A stretch of 8,447 nt of DNA, from contig JAFGJC010000199.1 of assembly GCA_016929305.1 (NCBI GenBank), forward strand, positions 1 through 8,447. Reading direction: 5' to 3'. Origin of the DNA: a candidate division CSSED10-310 bacterium. Its GTDB lineage: Bacteria > CSSED10-310 > JAFGJC01. Below, piece by piece: positions 1 to 6,205 of this stretch. The first letter of the stretch is position 1. Every line of letters starts with the position of its first letter. The notes below the pieces were generated by a model. The model ran no database searches. It saw only the letters and a list, made by a program, of their open reading frames with translations, and had not been told where the DNA came from. A program made the translations under genes and the position numbers.

Positions 1-1258
1 CAACAAGTTCATTGGCGTAGGGCATCGCCTGGAAAACATTTTCAACAGTAACGGGTCCTTGCGAAATCGATGCGCGCAGACTGCCGGCATTGAGCAGTGC
101 GATGTCAGCTCCGGTATAGTCACGCATAATGTCTGTTACCAAATTACCCAAATTCGTTTCCTCATAGCGAATGACATCCCTTTCGCCATGCAAGGTAATG
201 CCGCAATAACCGATGACTTCTTTAAATACATCATCCAATTGGCTGTGATACATATTGACGATACCGGTTACCGTCTCTGAGTCGGTCAAATCAGCCGTTA
301 TCGGGTAATAACGCCAGTCAGCAATCGTAACGTTATGTGTTGATACATTTATTTCCAGATCGAGCCGCCCGAGATAACGCCCTTTTTCAAACGCTTGAAA
401 AATAGGTACTGATCCAATTTGCTTTTTGGGATTGAACAAGATCTGATCATGACCGCCGACAATGGCTGTCAGGGAGGGTATTGATTGAGCAATGGATTCA
501 TCGGTTGATGCTTTGCAATGTGACAAGACAATCGTCGGAAACCGTTCCTTATTCAGCCGATAAGCTGTCAAAACCGCATCGACGGGATCATCAACGGAAA
601 TCCCCTCAACATTCGAAGGTCTTGTTGTTGTCAACAATTCTTTTGTTGTCACACCAATCACAACTAGTGATATTTCATCATTGATGGGGAGTTTAACCGA
701 GGGATCACAAAGCAGTTCGCCTGTCTGATCGTTTTTGATGTTGCAGCTTAAAATCGGGAAATTTGCCAATTTTCGCAACCTCATAAAATTTTCAATACCG
801 AAATCAAACTCATGATTTCCAACGGTCATGACAGAAACACCGATTTCATTGAAACATTCAATATCAGGAACACCTTTAAAAACTGTTGACATCGGTGTGC
901 CCTGTAAAATGTCGCCTGCCAGAAAGACAAAGGTGGTGATACCCTGCTGTGCGTTATGCGTCCGAATATCATCGATCAACGTTGCCATCCGAGCAATACC
1001 GCCGACCTCTGCATCATGCCCAAACAACGAAATGGTGAAGGGCTGAAGGTATCCATGAATGTCATTAAAAAACAATATACATACATTGACATTTTTTGAC
1101 GCCTTGATCGCTGAAGATGAGCCACCGGAACTGTGTTGATCATTGGGAATCTTTCTCAGCACCCCGCATGATGTAAGACAGACGATAACAAGAATCATTA
1201 TCGAAACTTTGATTACATTGTTCAAAAACATTCTCTTTTTATTTAGATTTTTAATCAC
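1..1258 (-). CDS. UshA-like 5'-nucleotidase/metallophosphatase lipoprotein, 3' end outside the window
   Basis: Predicted secreted, lipid-anchored nucleotidase that would release phosphate from extracellular nucleotides. Seen: 419 codons open to the left edge. From the GTG at 1258 the protein starts MIKNLNKKRM, followed by a hydrophobic stretch and the lipobox LTSC with Cys31; residue 32 is Gly, not Asp, so an outer-membrane destination is plausible. The two-metal site is complete: NDIHG 65-69 (Asp66, His68), GD 115-116, GNHEFD 147-152, His247 in LSHC, and GGHDQ 268-272. A Gln after the last His matches UshA (GGHxQ) rather than the GGHxH of many relatives. The 5_nucleotid_C domain begins near 345 with NLGNLVTDI (369-377) and NAGSLR (390-395). 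Start choice: AAAGGAGAGAGC directly precedes GTG 1258, while the first ATG (1231) has only A-rich sequence before it and would lose the basic n-region. The missing part is probably about 100 residues. Substrate is inferred; it could act on 2',3'-cyclic nucleotides or UDP-sugars. Confidence 0.9.
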   Translation of the reverse strand, partial: MIKNLNKKRMFLNNVIKVSIMILVIVCLTSCGVLRKIPNDQHSSGGSSSAIKASKNVNVCILFFNDIHGYLQPFTISLFGHDAEVGGIARMATLIDDIRTHNAQQGITTFVFLAGDILQGTPMSTVFKGVPDIECFNEIGVSVMTVGNHEFDFGIENFMRLRKLANFPILSCNIKNDQTGELLCDPSVKLPINDEISLVVIGVTTKELLTTTRPSNVEGISVDDPVDAVLTAYRLNKERFPTIVLSHCKASTDESIAQSIPSLTAIVGGHDQILFNPKKQIGSVPIFQAFEKGRYLGRLDLEINVSTHNVTIADWRYYPITADLTDSETVTGIVNMYHSQLDDVFKEVIGYCGITLHGERDVIRYEETNLGNLVTDIMRDYTGADIALLNAGSLRASISQGPVTVENVFQAMPYANELV

Positions 1259-1270
1259 GCTCTCTCCTTT
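1259..1270 (-). promoter_or_regulatory. Shine-Dalgarno site that sets the GTG start of the 5'-nucleotidase gene
   Basis: On the minus strand AAAGGAGAGAGC lies directly before GTG 1258, with GGAG five bases from the start. This fixes the start 27 nt upstream of the first ATG and adds nine residues, four of them basic, to the signal peptide. Confidence 0.7.
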
Positions 1271-1316
1271 CAAATCAATACCTTAACAGTTTTTCTCTGG
1301 TTTTTTGAAGGTTTTC

Positions 1317-1335
1317 GAAGCTGGAAACCCGCTTC
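1317..1335 (-). other. Inverted repeat in the leader of the 5'-nucleotidase gene
   Basis: GAAGC (1317-1321) and GCTTC (1331-1335) can pair around a nine-base loop. It is the most GC-rich patch of the divergent intergenic region and lies inside the predicted leader, about 60 bases before the GTG start. It has no T-run, so it does not look like a terminator. It could be an operator or an RNA hairpin, or chance. Confidence 0.25.
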
Positions 1336-1380
1336 CATTTCTTTTACAATATATTTTTACCTTTAGACTCATATTATCAA

Positions 1381-1408
1381 TTGCAAATTCAAAATACCGA
1401 ATTATAGC
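1381..1408 (+). promoter_or_regulatory. Possible weak promoter for the AraC-type gene
   Basis: TTGCAA at 1381-1386 and TATAGC at 1403-1408 are separated by 16 bases, about 45 bases before the start codon. Each hexamer matches the sigma-70 consensus at four of six positions. The -10 part overlaps the minus-strand extended -10. This is tentative, as AT-rich intergenic DNA often gives such matches. Confidence 0.25.
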
Positions 1409-1409
1409 A
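1401..1409 (-). promoter_or_regulatory. Extended -10 promoter for the 5'-nucleotidase gene
   Basis: The minus strand reads TGCTATAAT, a perfect extended -10 element (TGn plus TATAAT). No good -35 hexamer is visible 16-18 bases upstream, as is usual for extended -10 promoters. Transcription would begin near 1394, giving a 5' leader of about 135 nt to the GTG at 1258. A possible weaker plus-strand promoter overlaps it, so the two directions could compete. Confidence 0.5.
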
Positions 1410-1455
1410 AAAATTATCATAACCTTGAGTGAAGAATGAAAGATAATTATTTTTG

Positions 1456-2319
1456 ATGAGACAGTACATCAATGATATTTTAAATGCTTGTATATATGTT
1501 GAAGAGAATCTCCGGAACTCCTTTACGCTTGAAACGCTGGCTTTTCAAGCATCCTACTCCACATTCCACTTCCATCGATTGTTTAGCGCACTTGTCGGTG
1601 AATCGCCTGGGCTTTATATTCGAAAACGGCGTTTATCTGAAGCTGCCAGAGAGCTTGCTGAAACATCCCGGCGCATCATAGATATAGCCATGGATTATCA
1701 ATTCAACTCACAAGAAGCTTTTTCAAGAGCCTTTCGCAGCTTTGCCGGAATCGCACCGGCTGCATTCAGAAGATATCCGGATCGTTCAACATTTTTTTAT
1801 AAAAAACCTTTAACTCATGAAATGTTACTTCATTTAACGGGAGGAATATCGATGAAACCCAAAATTATCGAGAAAGAATCTACAAAACTGATTGGAGTTG
1901 TCTATTACGGTGACAATTCCAATGCAGAAATAAAAGATTTATGGTGCAAGTATTGGAATCAGGTCGAAAAGCTTCAGAAACCGGATGATCCAACAGCCTA
2001 TGGATTGTGCTTTTACAATGAAGATCTGAAGGAAACCGGAAATTTCTTCTATCTCATGGCAGTAGCTGTGGACAGTCTTGATAATATACCCGTCACAATG
2101 GTGGGGAAAACCCTACCGAAACAGAAATATGCCGTTTTCACTCACAAAGGTTCTGTCGATACTCTCAGAAAAACATACGAATTCATTTACGGCACCTGGC
2201 TGCCTAAATCAGGACTTAAAGCGACATGTGGGTACGATTTTGAATATTATGAAGTAGGACGTTTCAAAGGCGCTGAACATCCTGAATCCGAACTGGACAT
2301 TTATATTCCTATCCAGTAG
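1456..2319 (+). CDS. AraC-family transcriptional regulator with C-terminal GyrI-like ligand-binding domain (Rob-like layout)
   Basis: Predicted cytoplasmic DNA-binding regulator that senses a small molecule. Seen: 287 residues from ATG 1456. Residues about 5-105 form the double helix-turn-helix of AraC proteins: the first around 24-45 (TLETLAFQASYSTFHFHRLF), the second around 73-95 (IIDIAMDYQFNSQEAFSRAF), ending in the typical AGIAPAAFRR. After a short linker, residues 133-287 form a GyrI-like/AraC effector-binding domain (starts MKPKIIEKESTKLIGV, ends ELDIYIPIQ). DNA-binding first and effector second is the Rob-type order, opposite to AraC itself. Start: a TTG three bases upstream is in frame, but ATG is the likelier start; the ribosome site is weak (GAAAGA at 1438-1443). 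It is divergent from the 5'-nucleotidase gene and 126 nt ahead of the esterase, so either may be its target; this is inference. The ligand is unknown; relatives bind hydrophobic or cationic compounds. An internal start at 1852 could make the second domain alone. Confidence 0.9.
   Translation: MRQYINDILNACIYVEENLRNSFTLETLAFQASYSTFHFHRLFSALVGESPGLYIRKRRLSEAARELAETSRRIIDIAMDYQFNSQEAFSRAFRSFAGIAPAAFRRYPDRSTFFYKKPLTHEMLLHLTGGISMKPKIIEKESTKLIGVVYYGDNSNAEIKDLWCKYWNQVEKLQKPDDPTAYGLCFYNEDLKETGNFFYLMAVAVDSLDNIPVTMVGKTLPKQKYAVFTHKGSVDTLRKTYEFIYGTWLPKSGLKATCGYDFEYYEVGRFKGAEHPESELDIYIPIQ
1839..1854 (+). promoter_or_regulatory. Strong internal ribosome site and ATG at the domain boundary of the AraC-type gene
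   Basis: GGGAGG (1839-1844) lies seven bases before an in-frame ATG at 1852. This match to the anti-Shine-Dalgarno sequence is far better than that of the gene's own start. ATG 1852 is Met133, the first residue of the GyrI-like domain, so initiation here would give a free 155-residue effector-binding protein. The purine run is also simply how Gly-Gly (GGA GGA) is encoded, so it may be a by-product of the linker. Confidence 0.45.
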
Positions 2320-2344
2320 CTACATACTCTCGTTCGACACATCC

Positions 2345-2366
2345 ATCAGCTTGCATATATGCTGAT
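2345..2366 (+). terminator. Weak hairpin after the AraC-type gene, possible terminator
   Basis: ATCAGC (2345-2350) and GCTGAT (2361-2366) form a perfect six-base stem around a ten-base AT-rich loop, about 26 nt after the stop codon. A T-rich but interrupted stretch follows. A nested palindrome GCATATATGC covers 2353-2362. The stem is short and lacks a clean T-tract, so read-through into the esterase gene is quite possible. Confidence 0.25.
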
Positions 2367-2403
2367 TATTAGATATTTCTTTTGAGGAAAAAGTAACATT
2401 ATT

Positions 2404-2445
2404 CGTCATGGTGAGCATGATGCGGAAATTTCCTCAGGAGGAATT
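2404..2445 (+). promoter_or_regulatory. Shine-Dalgarno site of the esterase gene with nearby inverted repeats
   Basis: AGGAGG at 2436-2441, four bases before ATG 2446, is a strong ribosome site. Two inverted repeats crowd it. CGTCATG/CATGATG (2404-2410 and 2416-2422, one G-T pair, five-base loop) is the first; GGAAATTTCC, a perfect ten-base palindrome at 2424-2433, is the second. TTCCT at 2430-2434 can also pair with AGGAA at 2439-2443, which would cover part of the ribosome site. The ribosome site is secure; the folding is speculative. Confidence 0.4.
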
Positions 2446-3630
2446 ATGAGAAGAATTTATTCAATATGTGTTTTCTTGATTGTTGGTCTTTGCCTTTTCA
2501 CATATTCAGGTTATGCAGAGCTTGATAATCCGGTATCTTCAAACGCCACGCCGGAAATGAAGACCGGATTTCCTGAAATTTATAACGGACACGAAGGCGA
2601 TATTTTGGACACAGATCTGGAGAATCTCACCCTTAACGCGTTAAAAGCCTATGAAAATAAAGATTATGAAACCGCCGCGCGTTATTATCTTCAGATTGCT
2701 AAATGTGATATTCGGAATGCCACTGCCATATACAATCTGGCTTGTTGCTATGGTCTTCTTGGAAAGGACACTCTGGCTGCTGCGTATTTGGAGCGATCCG
2801 TAAAAGCCGGATTCACAGATATTGATCATATTGAAACTGACCCCGATTTTAACCAGGTCAGAGATTCAGAGGTTTTCAAGAAAGCTCTTGAGTTTTCAAG
2901 AAATCGCGTAAACGCTCGTAAATCCCTGGAAGGGGAAAAGCTTTTTTTCCCTGTAAACATTTTGACAAAGGGGAGATTGCACTTGCCTGCCAAATATGAT
3001 CCATCTAAAAATTATGCCCTGGTGATCGGGCTTCATGGTTTTGGAAGCAATGCAGACAGCTTCTCAACATTGTGGGATGGATTAAAAAACAACAACATTA
3101 TCTATTTCGCTTTGCAGGCTCCATATCCTCATCCCGCCTTAGCAGATGGCTTCAGCTGGTCTCTAATCGATAATTCGGATGCAGCCATTCAAAATAAGGC
3201 TATGGAGATGATGGAATCGAACATTGTCAACATCACGAAAGAACTTGGTCAAACCCACAAACCGCAACAAATTTATCTGTTCGGTTTTTCTCAAGGTTCC
3301 GAACTTGCATATCGGACAGCAATTAAAAATCCTGTTCATTTTAATGGACTTATATGTTTCGGAGGATGGTTTGATAAAGATCGATTCAGTGACACGCAAA
3401 TGGAAAACGCAAAAAAACTAAATGTGTTTATTGCTCATGGTAAAGAGGATACCATCGTTGAATACCAGGCTGCCGAAACGATAAACCAAACACTCGCCAA
3501 TATGGGATATCCGGTAGTTTTCCGTCCATTTGACGGTGGTCATCGTGTTCCTCTGGAAATCATTCATGAAGCTGCCGTTTGGATAAATAAAAATCTTGAA
3601 AATTCTACATCTTATCAGTCAACGCCCTGA
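2446..3630 (+). CDS. Exported TPR plus alpha/beta-hydrolase carboxylesterase (phospholipase/carboxylesterase-like)
   Basis: Predicted serine esterase acting outside the cytoplasm; substrate unknown. Seen: 394 residues. A signal peptide covers 1-24 (MRRIY, hydrophobic core, likely cleavage after SGYA); no lipobox Cys follows. Residues about 59-126 look like two TPR-type helix pairs (NALKAYENKDYETAARYYLQ, then AIYNLACCYGLLGKDTLAAA), followed by the DPDFNQVRDSEVFKKAL segment often found at the end of TPR runs. From about 165 to the end is a hydrolase of the Abhydrolase_2/esterase type: oxyanion motif LHGFG 196-200, nucleophile elbow GFSQGS with Ser282, Asp335 in HGKEDTIV, and His366 in GGHRVP, so the triad is complete. 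The strong Shine-Dalgarno site AGGAGG sets the start. The glycosyltransferase gene begins inside its 3' end, so the two are likely co-translated. It could be a feruloyl- or acetyl-esterase, a lysophospholipase or a peptide esterase; sequence does not decide. Confidence 0.85.
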   Translation: MRRIYSICVFLIVGLCLFTYSGYAELDNPVSSNATPEMKTGFPEIYNGHEGDILDTDLENLTLNALKAYENKDYETAARYYLQIAKCDIRNATAIYNLACCYGLLGKDTLAAAYLERSVKAGFTDIDHIETDPDFNQVRDSEVFKKALEFSRNRVNARKSLEGEKLFFPVNILTKGRLHLPAKYDPSKNYALVIGLHGFGSNADSFSTLWDGLKNNNIIYFALQAPYPHPALADGFSWSLIDNSDAAIQNKAMEMMESNIVNITKELGQTHKPQQIYLFGFSQGSELAYRTAIKNPVHFNGLICFGGWFDKDRFSDTQMENAKKLNVFIAHGKEDTIVEYQAAETINQTLANMGYPVVFRPFDGGHRVPLEIIHEAAVWINKNLENSTSYQSTP

Positions 3631-4837
3631 CTCAACAGGAAGCGGAATATATCTGCAAGCAGTACTGAAGATGTCCCAGATCAGAGGACATTCCAATTAT
3701 CTTCTGGCAGGCTGCACATCTGATGAGGAAATCAATTTCCCGGCCGATCTTTCAGCATCTGTCGACTGGGTCCGGTTTGATGGAGCGGATCTCCCATTTT
3801 CGATTGTTGGAATGAGTGATGTCATGCCATATTCCAGTGCTCGCTTTCGAGACTTGACAGAAAATCAACTGAAAGCATATGAGAGGGCTTTTGTATCAAA
3901 AACCGCGGCTATGATAAAAAAAATCAAACCCGATGTTATTCACGCACATCATTTGTGGATAATGACGTCTGCAATAAAACGTTCTTACCCATCTTATCCG
4001 CTCATTGCATCCAGTCATGGATCAGACATTCGGCAACTTATCACGTGTCCTCATTTGGCAGAGAGGGTGATAGCAGGATGCCGACATCTTTTTCGCGTTC
4101 TGGCCCTAACAAAAAAGCAACAGCAGATGATTCATTCGTTGTACAAAATACCAGATAGCCATATTGTTGTAGCAGGAACAGGATTTAATGACTCACTATT
4201 TACTCTGAAGATCAAACCCAAAGTGGATCCTGTGATTCTTGTCTATGCAGGGAAACTCAGTAGTGCAAAGGGAGTTCCCTGGTTATTGCACGCACTACAA
4301 AACATTACTGACATATCATGGCAGTTGCATATTGCGGGTGAAGGGGCAGGCAGCGAAAAAGAAGCGATCGTAACATTGGCGTCTGAAATTTCTGAAAACG
4401 TTCATTTTCATGGTTCTTTGTCTCAGGAAAAACTGGCCGAACTATTTCAAAAAGCACATGTTTTTATTCTTCCGTCGCTTTATGAAGGATTCGCGCTTGT
4501 CATTTTAGAAGCTCTGGCATGCGGTTGCCGGATTGTTGCTACGGAACTGCCTGCCATACAGGAAATGTTTTCTGAACCTTATCCCGATTATATTCAAACA
4601 GTGACCATGCCACGTTTAAAAGATATGGATAAGCCCCTGAAACAGGATGAGCAATCCTTTATAAATAATCTTTCAGCGGCAATACGAAAACAAATGATTG
4701 CAGCGACAAATCAGCCAGATCTGCCTGAGCATGAGATTAAACGTTATCTGGCACCTTTCAAATGGTCAAACATATTCAATGTTATTCAAAAATCTTACCA
4801 TGAAACAATTCAGATGACATCGACGAAAATGGCGTGA
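3596..4837 (+). CDS. GT4-family glycosyltransferase
   Basis: Predicted cytoplasmic or membrane-associated retaining glycosyltransferase that moves a sugar from a nucleotide-sugar donor. Seen: 413 residues with the GT-B fold pattern. The N-terminal half begins KILHLISQRPDSTGSGIYL, the first Rossmann strand with the Gly-rich loop, and includes HAHHLW (116-121) and SSHGSD (139-144). The C-terminal half has YAGKLSSAKGV (217-227), HIAGEG (245-250), FHGSL (271-275) and SLYEGFALVILEALACG (294-310), which is the EX7E signature with Glu297 and Glu305. No transmembrane segment is evident. The start is TTG 3596: it gives exactly the family N-terminus, and no ATG fits. It lies 35 nt inside the upstream esterase gene and has no clear ribosome site, which points to translational coupling. 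The acceptor is unknown; lipopolysaccharide, exopolysaccharide or glycolipid are all possible. Its last 28 nt overlap the converging CYTH gene. Confidence 0.88.
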   Translation: MKILHLISQRPDSTGSGIYLQAVLKMSQIRGHSNYLLAGCTSDEEINFPADLSASVDWVRFDGADLPFSIVGMSDVMPYSSARFRDLTENQLKAYERAFVSKTAAMIKKIKPDVIHAHHLWIMTSAIKRSYPSYPLIASSHGSDIRQLITCPHLAERVIAGCRHLFRVLALTKKQQQMIHSLYKIPDSHIVVAGTGFNDSLFTLKIKPKVDPVILVYAGKLSSAKGVPWLLHALQNITDISWQLHIAGEGAGSEKEAIVTLASEISENVHFHGSLSQEKLAELFQKAHVFILPSLYEGFALVILEALACGCRIVATELPAIQEMFSEPYPDYIQTVTMPRLKDMDKPLKQDEQSFINNLSAAIRKQMIAATNQPDLPEHEIKRYLAPFKWSNIFNVIQKSYHETIQMTSTKMA

Positions 4838-5454
4838 ACAGCCATTTCAAATTTTGAAGACATGGATGGTTTCAAATGAAACGTATCCGTCAGAATACGT
4901 GCAAGTATATCCAGATTTCGGGTTTGACCTTTTAAAAACTCTATCTCCAACTCATACGAAACTGAATTCTGTTTACTGATTTCATTGTGTTGAGCGGGAT
5001 AAAATGTCGAACGGTCAAAAACGAGTTCACAGGTTGATCCATCCGGACATGACAAAAAAAATTTATTACGTTGCGTCTGAATAACAACACAGGTATGGAG
5101 CTTATCGATATCAACGACGGAGGTTACTTTTTCGTTCATAGTTATATCGGATATTTGAAGCGGTGACAGATTATTCTCCGAAATAGGGATTTCCAATTCT
5201 AATCGCTTCGCAATGCCGTCAGTGATCTTGCCCATGCTTTTCAAGGTGAGGAAACGCTGGGAATTTACTGTTCTTATTCTAAGTGCCAGCTTATGTTTTA
5301 AAAGCTGCCAGGAATCTGTATCAAGATATGAATCCCTGTTGATCTGAATTCCGATGACCGTGATTGTATAGCCATTATTACCAAGAAAAGAGATGATATC
5401 GTACTCATTCCCTTGGTCAGGCAGGAGCAATTTCAATTCAATTTCTTCAGTCAC
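4810..5454 (-). CDS. CYTH-domain triphosphatase (triphosphate tunnel metalloenzyme)
   Basis: Predicted cytoplasmic metal-dependent hydrolase of a triphosphate compound, plausibly inorganic tripolyphosphate given its operon. Seen: 214 residues, one CYTH domain. The signature EIELKL is at 4-9 (ExExK with Glu4, Glu6, Lys8). The remaining charged tunnel residues appear in order: Arg59 and Arg61 in LRIR, Lys72 in FLTLK, Arg84/Glu86/Glu88 in RLELEIP, Arg129, Glu143 and Asp147 in ELVFDRSTFY, YELEIEF at 167-173 and Lys201 in SKFEMA. There is no CHAD domain, unlike the YgiF-type fusion. The start is GTG 5454, required to keep the signature; AAAGG lies 11 nt upstream and the previous gene ends 16 nt away. 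It is last in the ppk1 operon and runs into the 3' end of the glycosyltransferase. Thiamine triphosphatase or class IV adenylate cyclase activity cannot be ruled out by sequence. Confidence 0.85.
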   Translation of the reverse strand: MTEEIELKLLLPDQGNEYDIISFLGNNGYTITVIGIQINRDSYLDTDSWQLLKHKLALRIRTVNSQRFLTLKSMGKITDGIAKRLELEIPISENNLSPLQISDITMNEKVTSVVDIDKLHTCVVIQTQRNKFFLSCPDGSTCELVFDRSTFYPAQHNEISKQNSVSYELEIEFLKGQTRNLDILARILTDTFHLKPSMSSKFEMAVHAIFVDVI

Positions 5455-5470
5455 GCCAAAGTAAACCTTT

Positions 5471-6205
5471 TCAGGGTGTTTCTCTTTGTTTTACACCACC
5501 CAGTAGATCTTTAGCCAAACGTCTCGGCAATCCTTTTGATTTTATGGCTTTGGCAGCTTCATCGACAGCATATTGGAACCGCACAATAGAACCCGTGCAT
5601 TTATTTTCTGTTACATCGATGAGTGCATATGCAGGTCTGACATCCCCGTCAACGGGCTGACCGGAAGAACCACAGTTAATGACCATAACACCATCAAGCC
5701 GTTTTATAAATGGGATATGCGTATGTCCGCATACCAGAAGATCCGGTTTTGAGATCGACGAAATTTTTTCACGTAATGCTGAAACCGTGATACTGGGATA
5801 TACCGTATCCGAACACGACTGTGGACTGCCATGCACCAGGCACATATCGACACCTGCACTAAGCTTTTCAGTGATTGTTTCCGGCAATGAGTTCAGATAC
5901 TTGATGGAATTCTTTGTCAACGCTTTCAATGTCCATTGCAAAATATCACGCTTCACAGGTTTCATTTTTTTCAAAGCTTTTTTATCTTTTGACAGTGCCT
6001 TCAGCACCTTAACGTCGTAATTCCCACGTATCGTTGAAATTGATTTTTCTTTAAGAAAATCGATCACTTCGTTGGGAAAAGCGCCATATCCTACCAGGTC
6101 GCCACAGCAAAATATCCGTTCCGCGCCTTTTGTTACCGCATCGTTGCAGCATGCTTCGAGAGCATGCACATTCGCATGTATATCGGAGAAAAATGCTATT
6201 TTCAT
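5471..6205 (-). CDS. Calcineurin-like metallophosphoesterase (YfcE/MJ0936-like)
   Basis: Predicted cytoplasmic two-metal phosphoesterase; substrate unknown. Seen: 244 residues with all the usual ligands: SDIHAN 7-12 (Asp8, His10), GDLVGYG 35-41 (Asp36), GNYD 61-64 (Asn62), HGSP 125-128 (His125) and CGHTHIP 159-165 (His161, His163), then NCGSSGQP. A basic, Lys-rich helical insert (about 65-100) follows GNYD and may cap the active site. There is no signal peptide. Its ATG overlaps the stop of the HD gene as ATGA, a classic sign of translational coupling, and the CYTH gene starts 16 nt after its stop. Family members cleave phosphodiesters, 2',3'-cyclic nucleotides or dinucleotide polyphosphates; the ppk1 operon hints at a phosphoanhydride or nucleotide substrate, which is inference only. 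Confidence 0.9.
   Translation of the reverse strand: MKIAFFSDIHANVHALEACCNDAVTKGAERIFCCGDLVGYGAFPNEVIDFLKEKSISTIRGNYDVKVLKALSKDKKALKKMKPVKRDILQWTLKALTKNSIKYLNSLPETITEKLSAGVDMCLVHGSPQSCSDTVYPSITVSALREKISSISKPDLLVCGHTHIPFIKRLDGVMVINCGSSGQPVDGDVRPAYALIDVTENKCTGSIVRFQYAVDEAAKAIKSKGLPRRLAKDLLGGVKQRETP

Larger units (their letters stand above)
1259..1452. other. Divergent intergenic control region
   Basis: This 194-bp AT-rich stretch separates the 5'-nucleotidase and AraC-type genes. It holds the minus-strand extended -10, a weak overlapping plus-strand promoter candidate and one GC-richer inverted repeat. I looked for a Pho box (repeats like CTGTCAT) on both strands and did not see one. There is no small gene with a convincing ribosome site. 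Confidence 0.6.

Noticed and set aside
625..651. Nine-base direct repeat TTGTTGTCA (625-633 and 643-651)
   Set aside because: It encodes the Thr/Leu-rich stretch VTTKELLTTT of the nucleotidase; it is a low-complexity coding coincidence, not a spaced array.
59..1046. Plus-strand open frames of 67-73 codons (59-280, 481-684, 828-1046)
   Set aside because: They lie opposite the 5'-nucleotidase gene, whose reading frame carries every family motif; they have no recognisable products.
4848..4883. AT-rich palindromes (TTCAAATTTTGAA and GTTTCAAATGAAAC) near the convergent gene ends
   Set aside because: Both lie inside the CYTH coding sequence, have loops too small to form RNA hairpins and lack GC stems or T-tracts, so I do not call a bidirectional terminator.
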